Source of the DNA: an uncultured Caldilinea sp.
GTDB taxonomy: Bacteria; Chloroflexota; Anaerolineae; Caldilineales; Caldilineaceae
DNA: 64,000 nucleotides
Direction of reading: 5' to 3'
Assembly (NCBI RefSeq): GCF_937128415.1
Contig: NZ_CAKZMJ010000068.1
Span: forward strand, 124,001-188,000
Positions 21,843 to 40,812 of the stretch are shown here, piece by piece. Position 1 is the stretch's first letter. Every line of letters begins with the position of its first letter. The notes under the pieces were generated by a model. That model was given only the letters and a program-made list of their open reading frames with translations. It did not search any database and was not told the origin of the DNA. The position numbers and the translations under genes were made by a program.

Positions 21843-24758
21843 CTACGGTTGCTTAAAAATCACGGGGAGATGATTGGCCGCTCCCACGTTCACCGACACT
21901 GCGTTCGACGTTACAGGCGTGGCCGGATGCGTTGCCGAGTGGACCGTGGCAGTGTTCGTTAGCGTCAGACCGACCGTGATCGCAGCGCTTGCCTCGATCA
22001 TGATAGCCGGCGCCGGGCCGAGAGCGAGCGAAGGTGCAGAGCAAATTACGCTCGGTGCACTAAAACCGCAACTCCAGCCAGCCCCCGAGGCGCCGATGAA
22101 ATTCATGCCGGTTGGCAGAACGTCGGTCACCACGACGCTGGCCGCAGGGCTCGGGCCTGTATTGGTCACCAGGAGCGTATAGGAGATAGTCGCGCCCGAC
22201 GCCACCGTGTTGGTCAAGATGGCATTGTAGCTCTGCATCTTGCCGATCTGCAGGTTGGCCACAGGGGTGACCGGTGTATTCACGACGGAAACGTTATTAA
22301 CCAAACCAGGGTCAGGGTTGCCCGAAGCGACCGTGGCCGTGTTGACGACGGAGCCGGCGAGGGTCGGCGCCGTCGCCGTAAAGACAAGCGTGGTTCCTGC
22401 GCCGGCTGCAAGCGTCGGCAGCGTAAAGATTGCCTGGCCGCTGCTGCTGCTCTGCAAAGTAAATCCGCCTCCGTTTACGACGCCGCCGAAGCTTGCACCG
22501 CCTGTGAGCGTGTCGGTTAAGACAATGTTCAAGGCGGAGCCAAAGCTGCTCAGGTTCACGACCAACACGGTGTAGGTGATGGTTTCTCCGCTCATCACAG
22601 AGGCAGGGAAGACCGTCTTGTTAACAGAGAGGTCTGCTTCCTCCAACTCAAAGGCGCCGATGTCGCAAGCTGCGCCCTGTGGCCGCGCCAGGCCGCGCTG
22701 ATCGCTTATGACGCCATAACCGTTGCAGGCCCCGGCCTGATCGATCGCGGGGCTTCCTGCTCCGAGCGCGTGATTGGGTGTTGCGCCGCCGTTCAAAGCC
22801 AGCGGCTGCAACAGCGGATTGACATTGGTGAATGCAAAGCCGGTGCAGGAAGCATCGTCCGACAACGACGCGCCATTGTGAGTCACCGCAGCGCCGGTGC
22901 AATTCCCCCCTGCGTTGTTCGCCAACAAGGTCGCCAATACTTCAACAGGGGCGCCAGGCTCGACATGGAGGCCGCCTCCGGTCGAGTTTGCAATCGTCGT
23001 GTGCGTCAGGTAGCTCGTGGTGTTGAAAGAGTTGAAATTATATAGTCCGCCGCCGCTCGCAGCGCTGTTGCCACTCAACGTAGCATTGATGCTATGGAAC
23101 AGATACGAGTTCAAGACGCCGCCGCCTCGCTGCCCCCCGACGTTGCCGACGATGCTAGAGTTGAGCACCGTCATTTCGCCGTTGGAGTGGATGCCGCCGC
23201 CCCATAACAGAGCGCCGCTGCCGGAGACCGTGTTGCTCTGAATGAGGCTGCTATCCACGATCACGGTGTCCACCAAGGTCACAATGTTGATGCCGCCGCC
23301 GCTAACCAATCCACCGCCTGTGCCACTCGCCGAATTGTTCGCAACGGTGACGCTGTTCAGGAAAAGCTGGCCTCCCGGAGGCGTAATCTGAGCATAGCTC
23401 GCAATGCCGCCTCCGCTTGCATTTGTAGCCTCGATGCGGTTATGAGAGATGGTCCCCCTGACGATAGACATTTTCTGTTGTTGGTTGAGAACACCCCCAC
23501 CGTAAACGTCCGCACTGACTAACGGCGATGCCGTGTCGACAACGTTGAATTCGATGCGGACGGCGTTCAACGATGCAGCCGAACCGGCGTTTAAGACGCC
23601 GCCTCCGCCGACCGCCGAGCCATTCAAAATCGCTCGGACGTGGTTGTATGAAATCTGCCCGCCTGCAATAGTCAGCGGACCGGTTGCACCGGTCGCTTGA
23701 TGAATTCCCCCTCCTCCTGCAACCCACAACGAAGGCGTCGAGGGATCATAAAAAACAACATTGCTCATCACGTCAGTGTTGTTCAGATTCAAGCCGGAGA
23801 CGCTCCAGATCCCGCCGCCGCCCAGGCCTGTGCCGACCTGAAGATAGCCGGCGACATTGCTGAGCACCCGACTGTCGTCGATCTGTAATCCACGAGTCGT
23901 CAGATTGGCGACGCCGCCGCCTTCCACCTCCGAGCGGTTATAGGCGACGGTGCTGGTGAGGATCGTCCTGGGAAAAGGACCGCCGCCTAACCATAGTCCG
24001 CCTCCTTGGCCGCCGCTGAGGGGGGATGCATCGGCTGTGTTGCTGAGCACCTCACTTGTTTCAAGCACAAAATTGCCGTTGAACTTTTCACACGCGCCGC
24101 CACCGTTGCCGCCCACCACCTCGTTGTCCTGCAGCCTCACATTTCGCAGCGTGAGCGAACGATTCGAGCCAATCGCCCGTACGCCTCCGCCGCTAAAGCT
24201 GCACACCATTCCCGTCTCGGGAGTCGCCGTAAAATCGACCGCCCCCCCTCGAATCACGAGATTTTCGAGCAAAATATCTCCTTGCGGCGAGCTGCCGCTT
24301 GGGATGTCAAAGATGCGATCCGTCCAGGCGGCGACGGTTTCCACCGTCACTTTGCCGGGCGGCCCTGAAATTGTCAGACTGTTGGGAAAGGAAGGATCGT
24401 TAATATCCAGATCGAGGAATGAATTGTCGTCATTGTTGACGCCAGAGGACAACGACAACTGCACCACGGAGATGCCCGGCCCGAAACGAATTGTATCGTT
24501 TCCATAAGCTCCAACGGCGACGCAACCGCCGAAATCACTGTCTTGGTTAGCGGATTGAATCGCCTCGCGTAAAGAGCAGGTTGCGTTTGGCGCTACATCG
24601 TATTCATCGTTAGGCGTATTCACCGTGAGGTCCGCGGCATTCACAACACTGCTGAAGGCAATGACAGCCATCAGCGCCGCCGTGATGCTGAGACAGCCTC
24701 TAAGAAACTTAAGCAGAAGTTTCGGTGGGCGCGACCCTTTTGCCTTTTCGTCCTCCAT
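21843..24758 (-). CDS. Secreted parallel beta-helix protein with DUF11-type repeats
   Basis: A 971-residue exported protein. The signal peptide is within LRGCLSITAALMAVIAFSSV and probably cut after VNA. The mature protein opens with a CSLREAIQSAN motif typical of beta-helix surface proteins, then many Gly/Asn-rich turns (SGGGL, GGGVLN, NNTA-like) that form a right-handed beta helix to about residue 690. Two DUF11/Ig-like repeats follow (ADLSVNKTVFPAS..., ANLQIGKMQS...), and the chain ends in NHLPVIFKQP. The ATG at 24758 has GGGGGAG just upstream and begins right before the signal peptide; the longer open frame is not needed. Probably a surface adhesin or matrix component. Confidence 0.88.
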   Translation of the reverse strand: MEDEKAKGSRPPKLLLKFLRGCLSITAALMAVIAFSSVVNAADLTVNTPNDEYDVAPNATCSLREAIQSANQDSDFGGCVAVGAYGNDTIRFGPGISVVQLSLSSGVNNDDNSFLDLDINDPSFPNSLTISGPPGKVTVETVAAWTDRIFDIPSGSSPQGDILLENLVIRGGAVDFTATPETGMVCSFSGGGVRAIGSNRSLTLRNVRLQDNEVVGGNGGGACEKFNGNFVLETSEVLSNTADASPLSGGQGGGLWLGGGPFPRTILTSTVAYNRSEVEGGGVANLTTRGLQIDDSRVLSNVAGYLQVGTGLGGGGIWSVSGLNLNNTDVMSNVVFYDPSTPSLWVAGGGGIHQATGATGPLTIAGGQISYNHVRAILNGSAVGGGGVLNAGSAASLNAVRIEFNVVDTASPLVSADVYGGGVLNQQQKMSIVRGTISHNRIEATNASGGGIASYAQITPPGGQLFLNSVTVANNSASGTGGGLVSGGGINIVTLVDTVIVDSSLIQSNTVSGSGALLWGGGIHSNGEMTVLNSSIVGNVGGQRGGGVLNSYLFHSINATLSGNSAASGGGLYNFNSFNTTSYLTHTTIANSTGGGLHVEPGAPVEVLATLLANNAGGNCTGAAVTHNGASLSDDASCTGFAFTNVNPLLQPLALNGGATPNHALGAGSPAIDQAGACNGYGVISDQRGLARPQGAACDIGAFELEEADLSVNKTVFPASVMSGETITYTVLVVNLSSFGSALNIVLTDTLTGGASFGGVVNGGGFTLQSSSSGQAIFTLPTLAAGAGTTLVFTATAPTLAGSVVNTATVASGNPDPGLVNNVSVVNTPVTPVANLQIGKMQSYNAILTNTVASGATISYTLLVTNTGPSPAASVVVTDVLPTGMNFIGASGAGWSCGFSAPSVICSAPSLALGPAPAIMIEASAAITVGLTLTNTATVHSATHPATPVTSNAVSVNVGAANHLPVIFKQP

Positions 24759-24977
24759 AGACTCCCCCTTGCGATATCCTGAAAATGACGAAACCACATC
24801 TGTAAACATTGATGGCGCGCCATTGTCGATCATCGTAGACAGCAGGCGACAAAACGCTGTGACTTGCGACACAAGCGTCATGTGTTGTCCGCTCTTGACA
24901 GATCACCGGCTTAGGGGGGCCGAACGGGGAGATTCAAAAATTTCTCTGGAGCGCAAAAGGACGATCTCCACCGGACA

Positions 24978-25012
24978 ATAAAAAGTAGGAGCGGCATCCA
25001 CCGCTCCTACAT
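24978..25012 (-). terminator. Intrinsic terminator after the quinone-reductase-like gene
   Basis: A perfect 10-bp stem (25001-25010 with 24985-24994) and 6-base loop are followed on the minus strand by TTTTTATT. It ends the minus-strand transcript whose last gene stops at 25061. The remaining ~220 bases up to the beta-helix gene hold no gene. Confidence 0.8.
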
Positions 25013-25060
25013 CTCCATGCGTCATTCTAGCATAGGCGGCGCTTTGCGACGCCAAAAACG

Positions 25061-26041
<981 letters not shown>

Positions 26042-26054
26042 GGCGTCCTCCTGT

Positions 26055-26094
26055 GTGATGCGTGTTTCGTGTTGCGTGGCGCGTGTTTCGTTAC
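26055..26094. repeat. Second block of GTGTTGCG-type repeat
   Basis: Units such as GATGCGTG, TTTCGTGTTGCGTG and GCGCGTGTTTCG fill the gap between the acetamidase and the quinone-reductase-like gene. They resemble the block at 14580-14669. Confidence 0.45.
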
Positions 26095-26117
26095 GGAATG
26101 CGCACCATGCAGCAATC

Positions 26118-28333
<2,216 letters not shown>

Positions 28334-28616
28334 AAACGCCAGCCGCCTTTCCTGTGTGGATGGATGAATGCTTTTTAATCCGACGGAGCTTTATACAAAC
28401 AATATCGTATCACAAAGCATGTTCAGCTTCGTCAGTTAGCGACGAATTATATTTAACAAACAAATTATGCAGCAGAATCTGGCAATCGATAGAGCATATT
28501 GAGAAACTAGTCGGCGATGATGGTGGGTGCAGCTCCCAGCCGCACGTTCTCGGTGAACCGCACGGTCTTGAGGAATGTAAGGAAGCACAGAAAGGGGAAA
28601 AGCGAGGTGGCCTGGC
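28334..28616. other. Intergenic region upstream of the amidase operon
   Basis: This 283-base gap is AT-richer than its surroundings, especially at 28376-28510. It holds no convincing gene, and no promoter pair with good spacing was found on either strand. Confidence 0.4.
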
Positions 28617-29669
28617 TCACGGCGACGCCGGCTGCGACTGCAGAGTGCTCTCGCGCACGATCAGCTCCGGCTGCAACAAGTGCATGGCAGGCGGCTCAGG
28701 CTCGGCGTCCTGAAGACGCAGTTCAATCCGGCGATGCAGCTCCTCGACGGCCACCCGCCCTAAATCGAGAAGATGTTGACGGATGGTCGTCAGCGCGGGC
28801 CAGAAAAAGGCCGACTCCGGAATGTTGTCGAAGCCCACGACCGACACCTCTTCCGGCACGCGGCGGCCGGTGGCGTGACAATAGCGCAGCGCGCCGAGCG
28901 CCATTTGGTCGTTGCAGGCGAACACGGCGTCGAGGTCCGGCCGGCGATGCAACAGGGCTTCCAGCGCAGCTTCTCCGGAGGCCGCCGACCAACTTCCTTC
29001 GTAGATCAGCGCATCATCGCCTTCCAGGCCGGCCTCGTCGAGCGCGCGGCGCCATCCTTCCAATCGCTGCCGGGCCTCCCACCACGTCAACGGCCCCGTG
29101 ATGACACCGATCGTGCGCCGACCTGTAGCGATCAGGTGACGGGTCGCCAGCTGGGCGCCAACGCAGTTATCGGTGGAGACGATCGAGGCCCCCGGCCGCG
29201 GCGCCATCGTCAGAAAAATGATCGGCGGCAGCGTGCGCAGCCGCTCCTCATCGATCCACGCCCGATTGTCGCCCACCTCGTGCACCGCCCAGATGATGCC
29301 GTCCACGCGTCGCGCCGTCAGCTCATCGAGCACGGCGTCGACGTCGGCGACGTCTGGCTCATGCAGCAGGTCAAGCAACAGCGAGTATCCCAGTTCCGCC
29401 GCCGCCCGCTCGATGCCCACCAGAGTGCGCGAGGGGCCGTAAAACTCCAATCCATACGTCACCACGCCCAACGTGTCGCTGCTGCGGTTCACCAGGCTGC
29501 GCGCCAGGAGATTCGGCTGATACCCCAGCTCCTCCACGGCGCGCAGGACGCGCTCGCGCGTCGCTTCCGCCACCGGACGTTTGCCGGTCAAGACGTTGGA
29601 GACCGTGCCCGCCGAGACGCCTGCATGGGCGGCGACGTCCACAATGGTCACAGGATGTTTGCGCTCCAT
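28617..29669 (-). CDS. LacI family transcriptional regulator
   Basis: A 350-residue LacI/GalR-type repressor. The N-terminal helix-turn-helix VTIVDVAAHAGVSAGTVSNVL is at residues 7-27, with the hinge helix region ending near YQPNLLARSL, and residues ~60-340 form the sugar-binding periplasmic-like core with VVGFDNIPESAFFWPALTTIRQ near the end. It is divergent from a ribose-type sugar importer whose promoter carries a LacI-type palindrome, so it most likely represses that operon. The sugar is unknown. Confidence 0.95.
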   Translation of the reverse strand: MERKHPVTIVDVAAHAGVSAGTVSNVLTGKRPVAEATRERVLRAVEELGYQPNLLARSLVNRSSDTLGVVTYGLEFYGPSRTLVGIERAAAELGYSLLLDLLHEPDVADVDAVLDELTARRVDGIIWAVHEVGDNRAWIDEERLRTLPPIIFLTMAPRPGASIVSTDNCVGAQLATRHLIATGRRTIGVITGPLTWWEARQRLEGWRRALDEAGLEGDDALIYEGSWSAASGEAALEALLHRRPDLDAVFACNDQMALGALRYCHATGRRVPEEVSVVGFDNIPESAFFWPALTTIRQHLLDLGRVAVEELHRRIELRLQDAEPEPPAMHLLQPELIVRESTLQSQPASP

Positions 29670-29757
29670 TCAAAAATCCTTGTCCGATGTTCAGGTTGAT
29701 CGAACGCTCAAGTCGACCCGCACCTTCGAGCAATGAAGGGAGATGAAAAACAAGCAA

Positions 29758-29787
29758 TTGACAAGCGGAATCGACCTGTGTTACAAT
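29758..29787 (+). promoter_or_regulatory. Promoter of the sugar ABC importer operon
   Basis: TTGACA (29758-29763) and TACAAT (29782-29787) with 18 bases between them. The start site is predicted near 29794, just before the LacI operator. Confidence 0.75.
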
Positions 29788-29795
29788 CAATGTCG

Positions 29796-29809
29796 TTAAA
29801 ACGTTTTAA
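29796..29809. promoter_or_regulatory. LacI-type operator
   Basis: TTAAAACGTTTTAA is a perfect 14-bp palindrome with the central CG typical of LacI-family sites. Lying over the predicted start site, it would block initiation. The neighbouring divergent LacI gene is the obvious ligand. Confidence 0.75.
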
Positions 29810-29882
29810 GAATATTGTACGACGCATCCCTGGGCTTGTCAACGCCCGCTTTTAATAAGACCTTTGGCCCATCGAGCAATTT

Positions 29883-32457
<2,575 letters not shown>

Positions 32458-32594
32458 AAAAGGGTGCACAGTCTGAGAGCGACTTAGATCGCCCCTGTTG
32501 CGTGCAATCGGTCGCCCTTCCAACCTTGACGCAGAGAGGAGATTCCCTCTGTCTATACCGTTCATTTTGATTCAAACAACGCAAGGAGCGGACT

Positions 32595-33725
<1,131 letters not shown>

Positions 33726-33747
33726 TCTCTAGCGGTTCACCTGTACA

Positions 33748-33798
<51 letters not shown>

Positions 33799-34042
33799 TT
33801 TCAACGACGAGTTCAAATTTCAAACCCCAAGCTCCTGGAAGGAATTCCCCGCGCAATATCCTGAGAAACCCCTGTTGCACAGTCCGGCGACTCGGTCGGC
33901 GTCAGCGCCGGCGAATTCCTCATCTCCTCTCCCCGACCGCCGAAGGCGCTGCGAGCGTCTGGGCGAAGCGATCAACCACAAAGGAGCGAAGACACAAGGA
34001 GGCTCAAAAGAATCGTGCGTTAGAAATTGTCGGGGATGAAAT

Positions 34043-34071
34043 TTGACAATCGAATTTAGATAGAACAAAAT
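34043..34071 (+). promoter_or_regulatory. Candidate promoter of the metal-importer operon
   Basis: TTGACA (34043-34048) and CAAAAT (34066-34071) are 17 bases apart. The operator follows immediately. Confidence 0.5.
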
Positions 34072-34093
34072 ATTTTTAGCCATAACTAAAAAT
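34072..34093. promoter_or_regulatory. DtxR/MntR-type operator
   Basis: ATTTTTAG and CTAAAAAT are perfect 8-bp inverted arms with a 6-base centre. The site lies just after the -10 box of the regulator gene, as in metal-dependent autorepression. Confidence 0.6.
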
Positions 34094-34122
34094 ACGTGTA
34101 TAACAAACACAACACAAAAACC

Positions 34123-34812
34123 ATGAAGAAATCCGGCGCCACCCAGTCCGTTCAGGACTATCTGAAACACATTTATGAACTGACCGAAGATGGCTCTTCC
34201 GCCAGCACCGGCGCGCTGGCGCAGCGCCTGAAGGTGAAGCCCGCCTCGGTCACGGGGATGCTCCGGAAGCTGGCTGCGGAAGATCCGCCGCTGGTGGAAT
34301 ACCGGAAGCACCAAGGGGTGGTGCTCACCGCCGCCGGTCGCCGGGCGGCGCTGGAGGTCATCCGCCACCATCGCCTGATTGAGGCCTGGTTGGTGCAATC
34401 GCTGGGGTATTCCTGGGACGAAGTGCACGAAGAGGCGGAGCGGCTGGAGCACGTCATCTCAGAGGAATTCGAGCGCCGCATCGACGCTGCGCTCGGCTAC
34501 CCGACGCGCGACCCCCACGGCGAGCTGATCCCCGGCGCCGACCTGAGCATGCCCGAGGATGAGTCGCTGCCGCTTTCGGCGCTGCGCCCAGGCCGGGGCG
34601 CCGTTATTCTGCGCGTGCTGGCGCGCGACCTGAATCTGCTGCGTCATCTCGAGGCGCTGGGGCTGACGCCAGGTGCGCAGATCGATGTGATCGATTATTC
34701 GCCCTTTGACAACAACTTGACGATTCGAGCCGGGGAACAGACGCACGTGTTGGGGCTGAATATTACGGCAAAGATATTTGTTCGATTTGAGGAACAAGAC
34801 AACGATTCTTGA
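34123..34812 (+). CDS. DtxR/MntR family metal-dependent regulator
   Basis: A 229-residue regulator. The N-terminal winged helix covers residues ~5-70 (SVQDYLKHIYELTED; STGALAQRLKVKPASVTGMLRKL), followed by the metal-binding and dimerisation domain with His/Glu residues (RHHRLIEAWLVQSLGYSWDEVHEEAERLEHVIS) and a C-terminal FeoA/SH3-like domain (LNLLRHLEALGLTPGAQIDVIDY...) from about residue 150. It heads a transcript with a Mn/Zn-type ABC importer and most likely represses it when metal is sufficient. The ATG at 34123 is preferred on homology grounds; the ribosome site is weak. Confidence 0.93.
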   Translation: MKKSGATQSVQDYLKHIYELTEDGSSASTGALAQRLKVKPASVTGMLRKLAAEDPPLVEYRKHQGVVLTAAGRRAALEVIRHHRLIEAWLVQSLGYSWDEVHEEAERLEHVISEEFERRIDAALGYPTRDPHGELIPGADLSMPEDESLPLSALRPGRGAVILRVLARDLNLLRHLEALGLTPGAQIDVIDYSPFDNNLTIRAGEQTHVLGLNITAKIFVRFEEQDNDS

Positions 34813-34924
34813 GACAAGCAACGATTGTGAATGAACCGAAAGAGCACAGCTGCGAGCAGCGCCTGCAAAATGATCCGATTGATGATTCGATAGCGAAACA
34901 ACTACAGGAAGGGAAGAGGCGAAC

Positions 34925-37521
<2,597 letters not shown>

Positions 37522-37627
37522 ACATGGATTCAACGCAAGGGCGCAAAAAAGGAAGAGAGTGGTCGTCTGGCTGCGCCGCGCCTCGCCAGGCTTGCCAGGC
37601 GACAAGGAAGAGGCAAAGGAGCAGCGT

Positions 37628-38500
<873 letters not shown>

Positions 38501-38501
38501 G

Positions 38502-38520
38502 GTTATGGAGACTTTAATGT
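38502..38520. repeat. Left copy of a 19-bp direct repeat bounding the HNH cassette
   Basis: GTTATGGAGACTTTAATGT matches 40794-40812 in 17 of 19 positions in the same orientation; both differences are T/C. The core GAGACTTT (38508-38515) is also the arm of an inverted repeat with AAAGTCTC (38534-38541), which might help terminate the minus-strand cassette transcript. Confidence 0.6.
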
Positions 38521-38545
38521 AGCTGTCGTCTGCAAAGTCTCTGGC

Positions 38546-39433
38546 CTATCCCATTTTCCGATAATTCCCCTTGCCTGGAATGACATGACGCACGCCGCCA
38601 GTTGGGTCCTCTGCATCGCCGGAGTAGCGCGGTATGAGGTGGATATGCACATGTGGCACTGTCTGTCCGGCAGTTGCGCCGACATTGATCCCCACATTGA
38701 AGCCATCAGGATGAAAACGTTCGATGAGTAACTGCTGCACTCTATCCGCCATGAGCCAACAGGCAGTTTTGACATGTGTCGAGAGGTCAAAGTAATTCGC
38801 GATGTGCTTCTTGGGTATGATCAGGGCGTGACCAGGTGACACAGGATACTTGTCGAAAATAGCAAAAGTGGTGGCTGACTCAGTTATCAGTTCTCTTTCT
38901 GCTTCGGGTGCGCAAAAGGGACAGGTCGCAGCGTCGGGATGTGGCATCCGGTTATAAGGGCGGTATTCATAGATTTCGCAGTGCTCGGTGCGCAGGATGC
39001 TCAAGTAAGGGAGTTTGACATTGCACTGATAGACGCTTACGCCATGCTTCACATGCGTACGGAAGCCGTCACGCTGAATGTCACGTCGCACGGCAAAATA
39101 AGCACGTCCTGTGGGGGCCAACAGTTCAGAAACAGCCATCAGGACATGGGCTTGTTCCTCTGGAAGTAGAACATTCAGGACATAGAGGCACAGAATGGTG
39201 TCGAATCGACCCTGTGGCAAGTCAGGAGCATAATGAGGGTCGTAGCCACTGACATCGACCCCTTTTTGGCGCAAGAAGGCCACATCTTGGCCCAATCCAC
39301 TGCCGAAATCAAGCACACGTCCACGAATCAGACCTGATCGCCACAAATACCGAACAGGGAAAGAGGCTTCCGAGCGTTCCTTGACCGTAAGATGGCTGTT
39401 CGGGTTTTGAGGCGAACGAAACACCAGGTTCAT
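38546..39433 (-). CDS. Class I methyltransferase fused to a HIT hydrolase domain
   Basis: A 295-residue two-domain protein. The N-terminal half is a SAM-dependent methyltransferase: motif I LDFGSGLGQD at 41-50, an acidic motif II near GYDPHY (63-68) and FDTILCLYVLNVL (77-89). After a spacer a CPFC pair (171-174) opens a HIT domain that ends with the histidine triad HVHIHLIPRY (261-270) and SGDAEDPTGGVRHVIP, typical of nucleotide hydrolases or transferases. The ATG at 39433 overlaps the stop of the HNH gene (ATGA), which fixes it. GC content is visibly lower than in the flanks. Substrates unknown. Confidence 0.9.
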   Translation of the reverse strand: MNLVFRSPQNPNSHLTVKERSEASFPVRYLWRSGLIRGRVLDFGSGLGQDVAFLRQKGVDVSGYDPHYAPDLPQGRFDTILCLYVLNVLLPEEQAHVLMAVSELLAPTGRAYFAVRRDIQRDGFRTHVKHGVSVYQCNVKLPYLSILRTEHCEIYEYRPYNRMPHPDAATCPFCAPEAERELITESATTFAIFDKYPVSPGHALIIPKKHIANYFDLSTHVKTACWLMADRVQQLLIERFHPDGFNVGINVGATAGQTVPHVHIHLIPRYSGDAEDPTGGVRHVIPGKGNYRKMG

Positions 39434-40551
39434 GAGGCATATCTCCAACCGGTCGCAAAGCCCATGTTGGCGGCAATCTGGATTTGAGGGGCGATCGACT
39501 GATAAAGGATATTGCGGAAGGTGGAAAACGCCATCGTTTGAAGGTCGGCGATAGCGCTAACTTTGAATAACAAAACGTAATCTTCAAGCAGTCTAGTCGC
39601 TTGCGGCGTACGGACGACTACCCGAACAGCTTGATATTGCAATTCGGCAAATGGATCGAAATATAATCCGGCATCAGGCAAGTTGTCACTTTTGGATGAA
39701 TTGACCGTCTTAGACGTGGGCAGAAGATTCCAGAGCAAATCATGCGCCACAAAACGCCAGGGCAAGAAGTGGTCGAGTGAGAAATCGCCCTTCTGCAAAG
39801 GCTGACCGGAGTAGATGCAGGTCACATGCGCCACTTGGTCCAGAACGATGTTCCAAAATGTGCGGGCCCGTCGCAAATCGCGTTCTTGTGGCTCAAACAA
39901 TTTCCCGGCAATGTTGGGGACGTTGGGATTATTTTTCTGCAGATAGTTGACCAAATGCCACAGGCAGAAGCCTGCTAAAATCGTCAGGTGTTGTTGAAGA
40001 TATGAAAACCAATCTGGGTGAATCTCGATGCCTGGTTGGGGGAGGTTCACGAAACGGTACAGGCAGGGGGTTTGTGAATCGTGGAAGGCGTTCTCAGCCA
40101 GCGTTTTGATGCGACGATTGACTTCCCAATCTCTTGCGCCCCGGAGAGTTGAGGCAAAAAAAGGACGCAGAAAACGATAGGGGACGAAATTCGCCAAAGA
40201 AAGGATCTCCCGTCCGACATCATCCAATTGCGATAGATGCGCCAGCGCAGTTGTGATGACACGATTGCGAGGGATGTCCATCGGCAAGCCAGCCTGCTCC
40301 CCCAACCGTGCCGCTATACTCCCCAGACGATCCTGCTTGCCGAACGACAGGCGAAAGTAGTTGGTAGGGTGCCAGACGCTGGCAACCATCCGTGCCAGCA
40401 GTATATCGAGAGGGATGATACGCGTCTGCGTCTCACGCACCTGCTCTAGTATCGCCAGGAACCAGTAGAACTTATAGGAGTTAGTGACTTCATCGAAACT
40501 GGCTGCCAGCGCAGAGACGGGTAAGACGGATGACGAAGGCAGCGGAATCAT
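39430..40551 (-). CDS. HNH endonuclease domain protein
   Basis: A 373-residue protein. The first ~235 residues are mostly helical and not recognised; the C-terminal part has an HNH nuclease: CIYSGQPLQKG (245-255) in place of the usual CxxC knuckle, LDHFLPW with Asp260-His261, HDLLWNLLPTS with Asn275, and KTVNSSKSDNLP with Asn284 and Lys287. Only one Cys of the zinc knuckle is present, so zinc binding may be lost. It starts 6 bases after the stop of a tiny ORF and overlaps the methyltransferase-HIT gene, so the three are one transcription unit. Likely a DNA or RNA nuclease of a defence or conflict cassette, by inference. Confidence 0.88.
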   Translation of the reverse strand: MIPLPSSSVLPVSALAASFDEVTNSYKFYWFLAILEQVRETQTRIIPLDILLARMVASVWHPTNYFRLSFGKQDRLGSIAARLGEQAGLPMDIPRNRVITTALAHLSQLDDVGREILSLANFVPYRFLRPFFASTLRGARDWEVNRRIKTLAENAFHDSQTPCLYRFVNLPQPGIEIHPDWFSYLQQHLTILAGFCLWHLVNYLQKNNPNVPNIAGKLFEPQERDLRRARTFWNIVLDQVAHVTCIYSGQPLQKGDFSLDHFLPWRFVAHDLLWNLLPTSKTVNSSKSDNLPDAGLYFDPFAELQYQAVRVVVRTPQATRLLEDYVLLFKVSAIADLQTMAFSTFRNILYQSIAPQIQIAANMGFATGWRYAS

Positions 40552-40557
40552 GGCACG

Positions 40558-40671
40558 TCACCCCCAAAACACCGGATCGTCACGCAATTCCGGCATATTC
40601 TCCCGCACCCATTGTAGACAGCGCAGATCGCTCACCAATCGACCGATATCGTCGTGAAACTGACCGGACAC
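40558..40671 (-). CDS. Tiny ORF (37 residues) heading the HNH cassette; gene or remnant
   Basis: A GTG-initiated frame that ends six bases before the HNH start codon. It is too short for a typical gene, yet its sequence (LVSDLRCLQWVRENMPELRD) looks like real coding sequence with an amphipathic helix and ends in PVFWG. An in-frame stop lies at 40684-40686, and no ribosome site is evident. It sits about 37 bases after a predicted start site, so it may be a genuine small coupled protein, or the 3' remnant of a larger gene lost by deletion. Confidence 0.4.
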   Translation of the reverse strand: MSGQFHDDIGRLVSDLRCLQWVRENMPELRDDPVFWG

Positions 40672-40714
40672 ATTTAGACGGCTTCAATGTTTTCGCAGCG
40701 ATTTAGTGGCGAGC

Positions 40715-40742
40715 ATTGTACCCAGATAACAAAAAACACAAA
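40715..40742 (-). promoter_or_regulatory. Promoter of the HNH cassette
   Basis: On the minus strand TTTGTG (40742-40737) and TACAAT (40720-40715) are 16 bases apart. Its position inside the repeat-bounded segment means the cassette carries its own promoter. Confidence 0.5.
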
Positions 40743-40793
40743 AGTCAGCCGAGGGTGTATGGTCAGCCAGCAGCGGACCTGCGAGGGTTTGAC

Positions 40794-40812
40794 GTTACGG
40801 AGACTTTAACGT
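40794..40812. repeat. Right copy of the 19-bp direct repeat, within the SPFH gene end
   Basis: GTTACGGAGACTTTAACGT matches 38502-38520 in 17 of 19 positions. On the minus strand it encodes the last residues TLKSP and stop of the SPFH gene, so the cassette adjoins an intact 3' gene end, as integrated elements often do. Confidence 0.6.

Noticed and set aside
28354..28713. 119-codon plus-strand frame between amidase and LacI genes
   Set aside because: No ribosome site, no recognisable composition, and it runs into the end of the LacI gene on the other strand.
38502..40812. Integrase or transposase gene for the HNH cassette
   Set aside because: All frames between and next to the repeats were read; none has recombinase motifs, so mobility is inferred only from repeats and base composition.
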